From an uncultured Oscillospiraceae bacterium (lineage in GTDB: Bacteria > Bacillota > Clostridia > Oscillospirales > Oscillospiraceae), in assembly GCA_944387775.1 (NCBI GenBank), contig CALXGE010000007.1:1-47611 (forward strand): DNA of 47,611 nt, in the 5' to 3' direction. Shown here in pieces: positions 1-8,287 of this stretch. Each line of letters begins with the position of its first letter. The stretch's first letter is position 1. Both the position numbers and the translations under genes were made by a program. The notes beneath the pieces were generated by a model. It was not told the origin of the DNA. It saw only the letters and a program-made list of their open reading frames with translations, and ran no database searches.

Positions 1-13
1 GTGTGATCTTCAT
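1..13 (-). CDS. Start of a gene running off the left edge
   Basis: On the minus strand an ATG at 13-11 is preceded, eight bases upstream, by GAAGGAGG, a near-perfect ribosome binding site. Only four codons (Met-Lys-Ile-Thr) lie in the window, so nothing can be said of function. The gene would be transcribed in the same direction as the FUSC-like gene, but the strong terminator at 118-165 separates the two. Confidence 0.4.
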
Positions 14-117
14 GTGTCCGCCTCCTTCTGGGGTCATTGTAGCAGAGCAGGGCGGGAAAGCAAGGGCTTTCGCCTCAGTGGTGATTTTTGGGCCGTCAGT
101 GGTTTCTGCTAAGGCGC

Positions 118-165
118 AAAAACCGGCAGGGGCCGGGATGCGGACGACATCCCGGCCCCTGCCGG
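118..165 (-). terminator. Intrinsic terminator of the FUSC-like gene
   Basis: An 18-bp perfect stem (123-140 with 148-165, 7-base loop) is followed on the minus strand by TTTTT (122-118). It lies just after the stop of the minus-strand gene at 182, and insulates the gene at the left edge. Confidence 0.85.
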
Positions 166-181
166 CCATTTGTAGGAAAGA

Positions 182-1087
182 CTATGATTGCGTCCCCAGC
201 TCCTGGAGCAGGGCTTGGCGCAGCGTCAGGATCTGTCCCACGTGGTAGTTGGTTACCACATCCACCTCCATGACGGAGTCCAGGGGACGCCTGTCCCGGA
301 TCTCCGCGCCGGCGGCCTCCAGTCGCCGGCGGTTTTCCTCCGTCAGCCGCCCGGGGTGCTCCAATAGGCACAAAGCCTCCATATGACAGACCAGATCCCG
401 GGCCTTCCGGTCACAGGAGCGGAACCGCACCAGCTCCTGCTTCTGGCGGCGCAGATGGAAAAAGAGCTTCTGCTTGGAAAAGATGGTCAGCTGTTTTTCC
501 ATGGCGCTGAGCTTTTTGGACAGCGCGTCCCCATCCGGAAGAACATTATCCCCGTCGAAAATCTGCTCCAGGAAGCGCAGCACGTCCTTGTCGAGGCTCT
601 CCAGAGCGCCGCGGATCTTCTGGCTGTTGTCGTAAGGGAACACCAGTACGTCAATGACCATGCCCACCCCCAGGCCGATGGCGGTGTCCCAGATCCGACC
701 CAGGGCGTAGGTCATGGGAGAGAGGTCCGCCGTGGTGCAGACCATGACCAGAATGAAGGAGGGCAGGGAGGGGGAGAGGGTGACGTGGAGGGAGTTATAT
801 ACAGTAATGATGATAATAACACCGATGCCTACGGCGGTGAGATAGCTGATGGGCAGCTCCCGCAGAAGAAGGCCCATGACCGCGCCGAAGCTGACCCCCA
901 CGATCTGGGTCAGGCAGGCCTCCAGAGAAGCACGGAAGGTGGGCTGCACTGCCGACATGGCCCCCAGCATGGCAAAGATTAGCTTAGCACTGCTGGTGCC
1001 GTACTGGTTGACGATGGCTAGGGCAATGATAATGGCGGCGGCGGTTTTGATGGTCCGCAGGCCAATGAGGTCGGACAGTTTCTTCAT
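182..1087 (-). CDS. FUSC/ArAE-like aromatic acid exporter family membrane protein
   Basis: A 301-residue integral membrane protein. The N-terminal half (about 15-150) holds several hydrophobic segments with the small-residue-rich pattern of the FUSC/DUF939 (aromatic acid exporter) family, for example the run around KTAAAIIIALAIVNQYG and LLLRELPISYLTAVGIGV. The C-terminal half (about 155-301) is soluble and rich in charged helices, probably cytoplasmic. The chosen start (ATG at 1087) follows GGAAGGAGC; an in-frame upstream extension to 1171 has no ribosome site. Family members are thought to export aromatic or other small organic acids, and the substrate is unknown here. It is transcribed alone, after the adh terminator and with its own terminator. 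Confidence 0.75.
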   Translation of the reverse strand: MKKLSDLIGLRTIKTAAAIIIALAIVNQYGTSSAKLIFAMLGAMSAVQPTFRASLEACLTQIVGVSFGAVMGLLLRELPISYLTAVGIGVIIIITVYNSLHVTLSPSLPSFILVMVCTTADLSPMTYALGRIWDTAIGLGVGMVIDVLVFPYDNSQKIRGALESLDKDVLRFLEQIFDGDNVLPDGDALSKKLSAMEKQLTIFSKQKLFFHLRRQKQELVRFRSCDRKARDLVCHMEALCLLEHPGRLTEENRRRLEAAGAEIRDRRPLDSVMEVDVVTNYHVGQILTLRQALLQELGTQS

Positions 1088-1184
1088 AGGGGGCTCCTTC
1101 CTGACGGCGGGACGGGGCTGATGGCATCTGTTGATAACCATATGATACCATAGCCTGGGGAGGAGCGTCAAACCGAAAGAGGCG

Positions 1185-1219
1185 AAAACACCGCCGCGGC
1201 TATGCCGCGGCGGTGTTTT
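1185..1219 (-). terminator. Intrinsic terminator after the iron alcohol dehydrogenase
   Basis: A 16-bp perfect stem (1185-1200 with 1204-1219) around a 3-base loop, with T-rich ends on both strands (AAAA...TTTT). It begins 17 bases after the adh stop on the minus strand. Confidence 0.85.
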
Positions 1220-1235
1220 ATGTGCAAAAGAGGGA

Positions 1236-2411
1236 TTAGAAGTCCACCTCGGTGTCGTAGAAGCAGCACTTGAGGAGCTTCTCCATGACGTCAGGGGTGA
1301 TGGTACGGGGGTTGGAACCGGTGCAGGCGTCGCCTACGGCCAGCTCGGCCACCTGGGGCAGCTTCTCCAGGAACTCCTTCTCGTCGATGATGCCGCCCTC
1401 GTAGTCCTTGATGCAGGCGGGGATGTCCAGCTGTTCATTCATGGCCTTGATGTGGGCAATGAGGGCCTTGCTGGTGGGCTCCAGGCCCAGGAAGGCAGCG
1501 ATCTCACCGTAGCGCTTCTCCGCCTCGGGCTCCTTGGCGTTGTAGGCGATGACCTTGGGCAGGTACATGGCGTTGGCGCAGCCGTGGACGATGTGACCGC
1601 CGGAGAAGGCGGCGCCGGTCTTGTGAGCCATGGAGTGGACAATTCCCAGCAGGGCGTTGGAGAAGGCCATACCAGCCAGGCACTGGGCGTTGTGCATGCG
1701 ATCCCGGGCCTCCATGTCGCCGTTGTAGCTCTTCACCAGGTCGGCGGAGATCATCTTGATGGCGTGGAGAGCCAGGGGGTCGGTGTAATCGCAGTGGAGG
1801 GTGGACACATAGGCCTCAATGGCGTGGGTCATGGCGTCCATACCGGTGTGAGCGGTGAGCTTCTTGGGCATGGTCTCCGCCAGGTCGGGATCTACGATAG
1901 CCACATCCGGGGTGATGTTGAAGTCGGCCAGGGGGTACTTGACGCCCTTGTGGTAGTCGGTGATGACGGAGAAAGCGGTGACCTCAGTGGCGGTACCGGA
2001 GGTGGAGGGAATGGCGCAGAAGTGGGCCTTGGTGCGCAGCTTCGGGAAGTTGAAGGGGATGCAGAGGGCCTCGAAGGTGGTGTCGGGGTACTCATAGAAG
2101 GCCCACATGGCCTTGGCGGCATCGATGGGGGAGCCGCCGCCGATGGCGACGATCCAGTCGGGCTGGAACTGCCGCATGGCCTCAGCGCCCTTCATGACAG
2201 TTTCTACGCTGGGATCGGGCTCCACACCCTCAAACACCTGGACCTCCATGCCGGCGGCCTTCAGGTTGTCGCAGACCTTGTCCAGGAAGCCGAAGCGCTT
2301 CATGCTGCCGCCGCCGACTACGACGAAGGCCCGCTTGCCATCCAGGGTTTTCAGAGCATCCAGAGCGCCCTTGCCATGATACAAATCACGAGGTAAAGTG
2401 AATCTAGCCAT
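1236..2411 (-). CDS. Iron-containing alcohol dehydrogenase (butanol dehydrogenase type)
   Basis: A 391-residue group III (Fe-dependent) alcohol dehydrogenase, a cytosolic NAD(P)H-linked enzyme interconverting aldehydes or ketones and alcohols. Visible are the nucleotide-binding motif GGGSPIDAAKAM, the metal-binding Asp and His in GMDAMTHAIEAY, and the further histidines in HSMAHKTGAAFSGGHIVHG. Length matches the family (380-390). The start at 2411 has CAGGAGGAAAATATA in front; an in-frame ATG at 2435 lies before that site and is less likely. A strong promoter and two Rex-like palindromes precede it (separate entries), suggesting induction when NADH is high, as for fermentative alcohol genes. 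The natural substrate cannot be read from sequence; a fermentation redox sink is inferred. Confidence 0.92.
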   Translation of the reverse strand: MARFTLPRDLYHGKGALDALKTLDGKRAFVVVGGGSMKRFGFLDKVCDNLKAAGMEVQVFEGVEPDPSVETVMKGAEAMRQFQPDWIVAIGGGSPIDAAKAMWAFYEYPDTTFEALCIPFNFPKLRTKAHFCAIPSTSGTATEVTAFSVITDYHKGVKYPLADFNITPDVAIVDPDLAETMPKKLTAHTGMDAMTHAIEAYVSTLHCDYTDPLALHAIKMISADLVKSYNGDMEARDRMHNAQCLAGMAFSNALLGIVHSMAHKTGAAFSGGHIVHGCANAMYLPKVIAYNAKEPEAEKRYGEIAAFLGLEPTSKALIAHIKAMNEQLDIPACIKDYEGGIIDEKEFLEKLPQVAELAVGDACTGSNPRTITPDVMEKLLKCCFYDTEVDF

Positions 2412-2468
2412 TATATTTTCCTCCTGTGAAATCATTTTTATGTAGTACCGGAAATCCGGCCCGGGGTT

Positions 2469-2486
2469 TCGTTAAAACTTTAACGA
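2469..2486 (-). promoter_or_regulatory. Rex-like operator 1, between the adh promoter and start
   Basis: The perfect palindrome TCGTTAAA-AC-TTTAACGA differs from the clostridial Rex consensus TTGTTAANNNNTTAACAA at one symmetric position per half. It lies downstream of the -10 box at 2501-2506, where binding would block transcription. Rex binding is inferred from the motif. Confidence 0.6.
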
Positions 2487-2500
2487 TTTCCTTTGAACAT

Positions 2501-2529
2501 AGTGTAGCACGACATTGCATAATTGTCAA
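2501..2529 (-). promoter_or_regulatory. Sigma-A promoter of the iron alcohol dehydrogenase
   Basis: Minus strand -35 TTGACA (2529-2524), 17-base spacer, -10 TACACT (2506-2501). The -35 box lies inside the second Rex-like palindrome. Confidence 0.8.
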
Positions 2530-2540
2530 TACTTTAACAA
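2523..2540 (-). promoter_or_regulatory. Rex-like operator 2, overlapping the adh -35 box
   Basis: Minus strand TTGTTAAAGTATTGACAA matches TTGTTAANNNNTTAACAA with a single mismatch, and that mismatch creates the TTGACA -35 box. Binding here would compete with RNA polymerase. Confidence 0.65.
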
Positions 2541-2653
2541 TAAAAATTTTTTCGGAAATGTGAGGGCTTTGAAGAGAGCATCGAAATAAGAAGTGGGATC
2601 CTGAGGAGAGAAATCGTAGTGGTCTCCTGCTGAGGAGACGTGTCGGGAGGGGG

Positions 2654-2682
2654 TTGTATCCGCTCTGGGGATACGGTATAAT
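2654..2682 (+). promoter_or_regulatory. Promoter of the PAP2 phosphatase gene
   Basis: TTGTAT (2654-2659), 17-base spacer, TATAAT (2677-2682), 35 bases before the start codon. Confidence 0.75.
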
Positions 2683-2717
2683 AGCTCTGCATCATCCCAC
2701 AACAGGAGGAGTCCTTT

Positions 2718-3650
2718 ATGCAGCTGCTCTATTGGTTCGAATCCATTCGTACACCGGTGCTGGATACCGTGATGTCTCTCGTTACCCGATTGGGAGAGGA
2801 AGCGCTGTTTTTGCTGGCGGCGCTGCTGGTGTTCTGGTGCGTGGACAAGCGCAGGGGTTACTATCTGATGACGGTGGGCTTTGTGGGCACCCTGGTGAGC
2901 CAGTGGCTGAAGGTGGTCTGCGCGGTGCCCCGGCCCTGGGTGAAGGACCCGGATTTCACCATCGTGGAGTCCGCCAGGGCCGCCGCCACGGGCTACAGCT
3001 TCCCCAGCGGCCACACCCAGTGTGCCGCCGGATATTTGGGCGGTATTGCACGGTTTACCCAGAGACTGTGGCTGCGGATCGTATGCGTGATTTTGATTCT
3101 TCTGGTAGCGGTGTCGCGGATGTACCTGGGAGTCCATACTCCGGCAGATGTAGGGGTGTCCCTGGTCATCGGAGTGGTGCTGGTATTTGTGCTCTACCCC
3201 CTGATGGAGAGTACCCTGTGGTTTCCCAACCGGATGTATCTCATCATCGCCGCCATGCTGGCCCTCAGCGGGGCCTTCGTGGTGTATATGGAGCTGACCG
3301 TGCCGACCATCGGCAGCGCGCAGGTGCTGATGGAGGCCTACGAGAACTGGGCGGAGGCCCACAAGAACGCCTACACCCTGCTGGGGGCGGTCTCCGGGGT
3401 GCTGGTGGTATACTTCTTTGACAGCAAGGTGCTCCAGTTCCCCACCCGGGCCCCCTGGTGGGGCCAGCTCATCAAGCTGGCGGGGGGGATCGGTCTGACC
3501 CTGGCGGTGAAGACGCTGCTGAAAACCCCGCTGCTGACCTTCTGCGGCGGCCACGACGCCGCCCACGCCCTACGCTACTTCGTGGTGGTGCTGGTGGCTG
3601 GGTGCCTCTGGCCCATGACCTTCCGCTTCTTTGAGAAGTACGCCAAGTGA
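2718..3650 (+). CDS. PAP2-family membrane phosphatase
   Basis: A 310-residue multi-pass membrane protein of the type 2 phosphatidic acid phosphatase superfamily. The three catalytic motifs are present in order: K-VVCAVPRP (about 66-74), PSGH (about 97-100) and SRMYLGVHTPADV (about 134-146), giving the phosphate-binding Lys/Arg and the two catalytic histidines. About eight hydrophobic segments surround them, with a C-terminal extension of three or four more helices beyond the minimal domain. Likely substrates are lipid phosphates such as undecaprenyl pyrophosphate or phosphatidylglycerol phosphate; which one cannot be told. Ribosome site CAGGAGG at 2703-2709. Monocistronic, with its own promoter. 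Confidence 0.88.
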   Translation: MQLLYWFESIRTPVLDTVMSLVTRLGEEALFLLAALLVFWCVDKRRGYYLMTVGFVGTLVSQWLKVVCAVPRPWVKDPDFTIVESARAAATGYSFPSGHTQCAAGYLGGIARFTQRLWLRIVCVILILLVAVSRMYLGVHTPADVGVSLVIGVVLVFVLYPLMESTLWFPNRMYLIIAAMLALSGAFVVYMELTVPTIGSAQVLMEAYENWAEAHKNAYTLLGAVSGVLVVYFFDSKVLQFPTRAPWWGQLIKLAGGIGLTLAVKTLLKTPLLTFCGGHDAAHALRYFVVVLVAGCLWPMTFRFFEKYAK

Positions 3651-3677
3651 CAGAAAGTTACAAAATACGGCAGTGTA

Positions 3678-3706
3678 TTGCCTTTTCCTCCCCTGGATGG
3701 TATAAT
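3678..3706 (+). promoter_or_regulatory. Promoter of the DUF4870-like gene
   Basis: TTGCCT (3678-3683), 17-base spacer, TATAAT (3701-3706). Confidence 0.75.
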
Positions 3707-3765
3707 GCGGCTGTATGACCGCCCCGCGGCGGTACAGTGTATCTCACTGAGGGAGGAAAATAACT

Positions 3766-4059
3766 ATGATGAGCAAAAAACTGACGGATGTGGTGGCATA
3801 TCTCTCCTGGATCGGCCTTCTGATTGCCTTTATTGCCGGTGACCGTGAGAACTGCAAGTTCCACCTGAATCAGTCTCTGGTGATCTGGTTGGCAGGTGTG
3901 GTGCTGGGTGTTGTGGCCATCATTCCCATTTTGGGCTGGATCGTGGCTTTTGTGGGATGGATCTTCCTGGTGGTCTGCTGGTTCATCGGCATCATCAGCG
4001 CCGCCAGCGGCACGGAGAAGGCAGTTCCCCTGCTGGGCCGTTTTAAGCTGCTCCAGTAA
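3766..4059 (+). CDS. Small DUF4870-like membrane protein
   Basis: A 97-residue protein with three predicted membrane segments (about 7-24, 36-55 and 59-80). The pattern of an N-terminal KKLTDVVAYLSWIGLLIAF, a short charged loop with DRENCKFHLNQSLVIW, and a paired hydrophobic block with GW-I motifs is that of DUF4870/YtxH-like small membrane proteins. No enzymatic motif is seen. Ribosome site GGGAGGAAAATAACT; a second ATG directly follows and could be the start. Own promoter and terminator. Function unknown; assignment to DUF4870 rests on pattern, not search. Confidence 0.75.
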   Translation: MMSKKLTDVVAYLSWIGLLIAFIAGDRENCKFHLNQSLVIWLAGVVLGVVAIIPILGWIVAFVGWIFLVVCWFIGIISAASGTEKAVPLLGRFKLLQ

Positions 4060-4085
4060 GCATTTGACAGTTCTGATATGAAAAA

Positions 4086-4120
4086 TACCGCCGGTCCATT
4101 GGGGACCGGCGGTGTTTTTT
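4086..4120. terminator. Bidirectional terminator between convergent genes
   Basis: Stem ACCGCCGGTCC / GGACCGGCGGT with TTTTTT after it on the plus strand and ATTTTTC on the minus strand. Serves the small membrane protein gene and the M56-LCP gene. Confidence 0.88.
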
Positions 4121-4138
4121 GTCTGTCGGTATTTCAGG

Positions 4139-7100
4139 TTATCCCTCCACGGTGGTGCAGGTAACGGTGAAGGAGATAGCGGGGATGGCAATGCCATTCT
4201 CCGATGTGGAGGCAAAGGAAACCGTGCCGCTGACAGTTTGGACTGTGCCGGGGGTGAGGCTGGTCGGGATAGTATAGGAACCCAGGGACAGGGCGGTGAT
4301 CTGGTAGCTCTCTGCCAGTCCAGCCGCCTCCAGATTGCTTTCGATGGCATCCTGAATAGCGGGGAGCAGATCAAAGCTGCCGCCAGACACCGCCTCCAGG
4401 GAAATGCCCTGCGTGCAGCGCTCCAGTTTCTGATACGCGGCCTGGCCATCAGGAAAGGCATTATCCACTGGGGCAGTAGTCCCCTCGCCCACCAGACGAA
4501 CGGTGGCAGTAAGTTGGCTGGTGGTTACGGAGGGGGCATACTTCTCTCCGGAGGGCAGGGTATGGGAGTCTCCCTGGTAGCTGGCGGTGTAGGGAACCGT
4601 CAGAACGGTGCCGTCTCGGAGGTCGGCAGGGAACTGGAAGGCGTAGGAGATGGCCACGCTGACCAGATCACCCTCTACAAGGGTCCCCTCTGTGTAATCC
4701 TCCAGAGCGGTAAAGATGGCGGATTGGATGCCCGCCAAAGTCCAGTCCCCGGTGAGGTCGATGGCCAGGTTCTCCGGACTGCCCGCCTCCATGACGGAGG
4801 GGGCATAGGCCCGCATGATGCTGTTTATGGATTCCCAATCCTCGGTGCTGTCTCCGGCGACGGATGCTTCTGTAGAGCTGCTCCCGCTGCCGAGGCCCAG
4901 GATCTCCTGGACTTCCCCGTCGGAGAGCGCTTCGCTGCGGCCCAGCTCATCGGCAAGGGGCTGCCGCATCAGCGTCACGATGGCGTCCCGCTGGCCGTCG
5001 GTGATGTAGACGCTGCCCAAAACGCTGGCAAACTGCTCTCCGTTCTGCCGATACATGGCCAGAAGAATGTCTTGATAGGCCTCGGCATAGGTGCCGTCCA
5101 GGGGCTGCTGGGCAAAGGAGAAGATGTCGTGGTATTGATTCCAGGTGAGGAAGGTGCCTGCGTAGTTGTAAAGAATATTCAGAAGGTCGGATGCCTCCTC
5201 ACCACCGTAGGTATCCAGATAGTCGCTCCAGGAGAGATACGGGAGGAAGGAAACTGCCAAAGCATAGTCCTTCCGATAGTTTTCGTGTACCAGCTGGGAG
5301 ATACGGGCGGCGTCCAGGGTCAGGGTAAAGCTGTCCGCTACGGCCTGCCGCTGGGCCTCAGCGATGAAATCCCCCTGCCATTCCAGCACATAGCGATGGG
5401 GGGTACCGTTGGTGTCAAAGCCGGTCAGCAGGATCTGGCTGTCCGACGGGTGGTTCTCCAGCCAGTCTTCCGGCTGGGGTATGATCTGGAGGAACCAGCT
5501 GGCATCTCCCTCCCGGTAAAGGGTAAGGCCCATAGCTTCCTCCGTCCAGGTTATGGAGGCGGCGCTCTCCTCTGCCGTCTGCAGGTCAAAGGGAAATAGC
5601 CCTGCGCTGTGGGACACGTGAATATAAGAGCCGGAGTCCCGAATCAGCTCACCGTCCTCCGTGACCACCATCCGGCACAGTTCGGCGGAGGAGATGTCGT
5701 AGGTATAGGGATTGAAATACTGGTTGATGAGTTCCGCTGTCTCCTCCGGATCGGCCAGGAGGTAATATTGCCTGATGGTGGAGAAACCGTTGCCTGTACG
5801 GAGGGTGAGGTTGGCAGAAGATTCGTCTGTAGGTAAAGTAAAAAACCGGATCTGATCGCTGTCGATCTCCATGGCCTGCTGTGCAAACCACAGCAGGCTG
5901 GATGCGGGCATATCTGTGGTCACATTTTCAGAGAAAACACCTGCCAGCTCCAGAACATCGGACCAATCCTCCAGCTCCAGACATTGTTGGATTACGGCCT
6001 TCATCAAGTTCTGCTGGACCTGAATCCGGACCAAGTCTCCATCGCTGTACCGGCGGAAGCGGACGATCTCCATGGCGTCCTCACCGGTGAGCAGGCGGTA
6101 GCCTGCCTCCTGGTGGATCTGGAGATTTTGATAGGGGTCGTTGTAGTCCATATCCTGGGGTACGTCAAACCACACACCGCCCAGGGCGTCCACCAGCTGG
6201 CCTACGGTGTCGGTATCCACCACAAAGTAGTAGTCGGGGAAGACACCGGTGAGGTCACGGACCTGCTGCTTGAGGTTTTCGATGCCGCCGCCGCTGGAGG
6301 AACGGTAACCGTAGACAGTATTGATCTTTTTTAGGCTCCAGGGCACATCCACCGCCGTGTCCCGGGGGATGGAGAGAAAGTTCACTTCCCCGGCTTTCAC
6401 GTCGTAGGTGGCCAGGAGGAGAGTGTCTGTGCGTATCTCGGTATCTTCCAGGCCGGCAATGAGGAAGGTGTATACGCCCTCCCGGCGGTTGAGAAAGGAA
6501 TCGCCCCCCGGCTGGCTGAAGGAGAGTCGGGAGATGGAGCTGCTGTCGGAAGCATTGGTGGTTTTCTGCCCGCCGCTGAAGGCCAGCACCGCCGCCAGGG
6601 CTGTGCCCAGCAGCACCAGTACCAGGGTGGCAATGGCCATCTGAGGCCTTTTGGCGATGAGGAGGATGCGCTCCTTCATGGTTCTCTTTTTGTCCGTCAT
6701 GGTGGTGGCGGTGCGGAGGAGGCCGGACAGAGCACGGCCCGGAACGATCATGTCCACCAGGGTTTGGCCATATTCCAGTCTCTGGTCCTCACCGAGGCGG
6801 CGGATAGCACTGTGGTCGCAGGCCAGCTCCCCATCCCGACGGCTGAGAACCGCCGCCCACCACACAAAGGGGTCGAACCAGTATACGCACAGGCACACCA
6901 TCCGCAGCAGGGCCCACAGATGGTCTCCGTGACGGAGGTGGGCCTGTTCGTGGGCCAGGATATGGGGCAGCCGACCGGGAGCCAGTGACCGTTCATTGAC
7001 ATAGATAACCGGGCGCAGCAGCCCGCACAGACAGGGAGAGGCCAAATCTTCCACCAGGTACACCGGCGTGGAGCAGTCCCCTGGCAGGACATCCGGGGAG

Positions 7101-7837
7101 AGCCGCCGCCGCTTTTTCCGCAGGGTCAGGGCAAAATGGAGGTTGGTTCCCACCAGCAGACAGCCCATGACAGCCATTCCGGCGTACCAGGGCCAGCGCC
7201 AGAAGGGCATGTCCCAGATGCTGGCATATCGACTGTAGGTGACGATCTGGTGGCCACCCTCCAGATCCACCTGATAGCCGTTGATAAAGTATCCCTGGTC
7301 CAGAATATCGTGGTTCACCTGCTCCTGTGAGGTACCTAAAGGATACTCAGCGGTCTTTGTGTAGGCATCGTAGAGGGGGTCCAGGAGGGAGAGAAAGCGC
7401 TGGGCAATGGGTACATCAACGGGCTCATCAGCGGCGGAACCGTCAGATTTCTCCGGCTGCGGCGAGGCCGCAGTGTCCTCCGAGTAAGTGGGGGATGGGC
7501 TTTCAGATGGTGCGGAAACAGAAACACTGCTCTCCGGGACAGCGGAGGAAGGGCTGCTCTCCTGGGGGAGCGCGTCAGACGTGTTGTCCTCCTGTTCCGA
7601 AGATGGGACGGAAGGGGTATCTGTCAAGATAGTTTCGGCGATGCTTTGCCCCAACTGCACTGTTGCGTCGGAGAGGGACACCGGGAGAGTAAACAAGGTG
7701 CCGGGGATCAGCAGCCGCAGAGCCACCAGTAGCCACAGGGCGTACTGGAGCCGAGGGTCGATCCTTCCCCGGAGCAGTCGACGAAACAAGGCCAGCACCA
7801 GAACCAGGAGGGAGGAGGAGAGGAGGATCTCCATCAT
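4139..7837 (-). CDS. BlaR1-like M56 metalloprotease fused to an LCP (LytR-CpsA-Psr) domain
   Basis: A 1232-residue membrane protein. Residues 1-420 resemble BlaR1/MecR1: membrane segments near 2-17, 31-49, 217-236 and 305-320, the zinc motif HEQAH at 296-300 with downstream GELACD at 336-341, and a last segment at 398-420. An extracytoplasmic Ser/Pro/Glu-rich insert (about 55-140) lies between segments 2 and 3. Residues about 455-705 form an LCP domain: FLIAGLEDTEIRTDTLLL, FLSIPRDTAV, INTVYGY, and the later IVRFRRYSDGDLVRIQVQQ. LCP domains transfer undecaprenyl-linked polymers to peptidoglycan, or bind such lipids. A 530-residue extracytoplasmic tail of unknown fold follows. It overlaps the BlaI-type gene by four bases (ATGA). 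BlaR1 proteins cleave or trigger cleavage of their repressor after ligand binding; here the LCP domain stands where the penicillin-binding sensor would be. Function as a wall-polymer sensor is inference. Confidence 0.88.
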   Translation of the reverse strand: MMEILLSSSLLVLVLALFRRLLRGRIDPRLQYALWLLVALRLLIPGTLFTLPVSLSDATVQLGQSIAETILTDTPSVPSSEQEDNTSDALPQESSPSSAVPESSVSVSAPSESPSPTYSEDTAASPQPEKSDGSAADEPVDVPIAQRFLSLLDPLYDAYTKTAEYPLGTSQEQVNHDILDQGYFINGYQVDLEGGHQIVTYSRYASIWDMPFWRWPWYAGMAVMGCLLVGTNLHFALTLRKKRRRLSPDVLPGDCSTPVYLVEDLASPCLCGLLRPVIYVNERSLAPGRLPHILAHEQAHLRHGDHLWALLRMVCLCVYWFDPFVWWAAVLSRRDGELACDHSAIRRLGEDQRLEYGQTLVDMIVPGRALSGLLRTATTMTDKKRTMKERILLIAKRPQMAIATLVLVLLGTALAAVLAFSGGQKTTNASDSSSISRLSFSQPGGDSFLNRREGVYTFLIAGLEDTEIRTDTLLLATYDVKAGEVNFLSIPRDTAVDVPWSLKKINTVYGYRSSSGGGIENLKQQVRDLTGVFPDYYFVVDTDTVGQLVDALGGVWFDVPQDMDYNDPYQNLQIHQEAGYRLLTGEDAMEIVRFRRYSDGDLVRIQVQQNLMKAVIQQCLELEDWSDVLELAGVFSENVTTDMPASSLLWFAQQAMEIDSDQIRFFTLPTDESSANLTLRTGNGFSTIRQYYLLADPEETAELINQYFNPYTYDISSAELCRMVVTEDGELIRDSGSYIHVSHSAGLFPFDLQTAEESAASITWTEEAMGLTLYREGDASWFLQIIPQPEDWLENHPSDSQILLTGFDTNGTPHRYVLEWQGDFIAEAQRQAVADSFTLTLDAARISQLVHENYRKDYALAVSFLPYLSWSDYLDTYGGEEASDLLNILYNYAGTFLTWNQYHDIFSFAQQPLDGTYAEAYQDILLAMYRQNGEQFASVLGSVYITDGQRDAIVTLMRQPLADELGRSEALSDGEVQEILGLGSGSSSTEASVAGDSTEDWESINSIMRAYAPSVMEAGSPENLAIDLTGDWTLAGIQSAIFTALEDYTEGTLVEGDLVSVAISYAFQFPADLRDGTVLTVPYTASYQGDSHTLPSGEKYAPSVTTSQLTATVRLVGEGTTAPVDNAFPDGQAAYQKLERCTQGISLEAVSGGSFDLLPAIQDAIESNLEAAGLAESYQITALSLGSYTIPTSLTPGTVQTVSGTVSFASTSENGIAIPAISFTVTCTTVEG

Positions 7838-8220
7838 GTCTGTTCCCTCCTCGCCTTTTCCAGAATAGCGCTGAGCTCGTCAATATCTTCCTGGGTGAGG
7901 CCCCGGCCGTCGGCCAGGGTGTTGACCATCATGCCTACGCTGCCCCGATAGACTCGCTGGAGAAGGGACTCCGTCTCCTGGAGAGCGGCCTGATCCCGGG
8001 AAACGGCGGGGCGGTAGAGCCGGGCTTTCCCGCCGCCCTCCCAGGTGAGAGCGCCTTTAGCCTCCAGACGGGTGATCATGGTGGCGATGGTGGACTTGCT
8101 CCAGCCGGTATCCGGGGAGAGGAGGCGGACCAGCTCCATGAGGGTCCGGGGAGATTTCTCCCAGAGGCGGTCCATGATCTGCCACTCCCCGGGGGAGAGA
8201 GAAACTGCGGTGTAGGACAT
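7834..8220 (-). CDS. BlaI/MecI/CopY-family transcriptional repressor
   Basis: A 128-residue repressor. The N-terminal winged helix reads LSPGEWQIMDRLWEKSPRTL, then TGWSKSTIATMITRLEAKGAL and the wing YRPAVS, the usual BlaI layout; the C-terminal third (about 75-125) is the helical dimerisation and cleavage region, containing repeated small residues near VGMMVNTLADGRGLT. Length matches BlaI (about 125). Start ATG at 8220 follows GGAAAGGAGCG. It is co-transcribed with and overlaps the M56-LCP protease, the classic repressor/antirepressor pair, and the promoter carries a BlaI-type palindrome. Expected role: repress its own operon, and possibly remote wall genes, until the protease responds. Confidence 0.92.
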   Translation of the reverse strand: MSYTAVSLSPGEWQIMDRLWEKSPRTLMELVRLLSPDTGWSKSTIATMITRLEAKGALTWEGGGKARLYRPAVSRDQAALQETESLLQRVYRGSVGMMVNTLADGRGLTQEDIDELSAILEKARREQT

Positions 8221-8274
8221 AAGACGCTCCTTTCCGGACCAGAGAAAAGCTGCTGGTCCACAGCAATTGGTTTA

Positions 8275-8282
8275 TACTTGTA
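8275..8282 (-). promoter_or_regulatory. Possible second BlaI-type half-operator
   Basis: TACTTGTA, a shortened version of the TACANNTGTA palindrome, lies between the -10 box and the repressor start. Weak alone; noted because BlaI/MecI promoters often have two sites. Confidence 0.3.
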
Positions 8283-8287
8283 AAACA

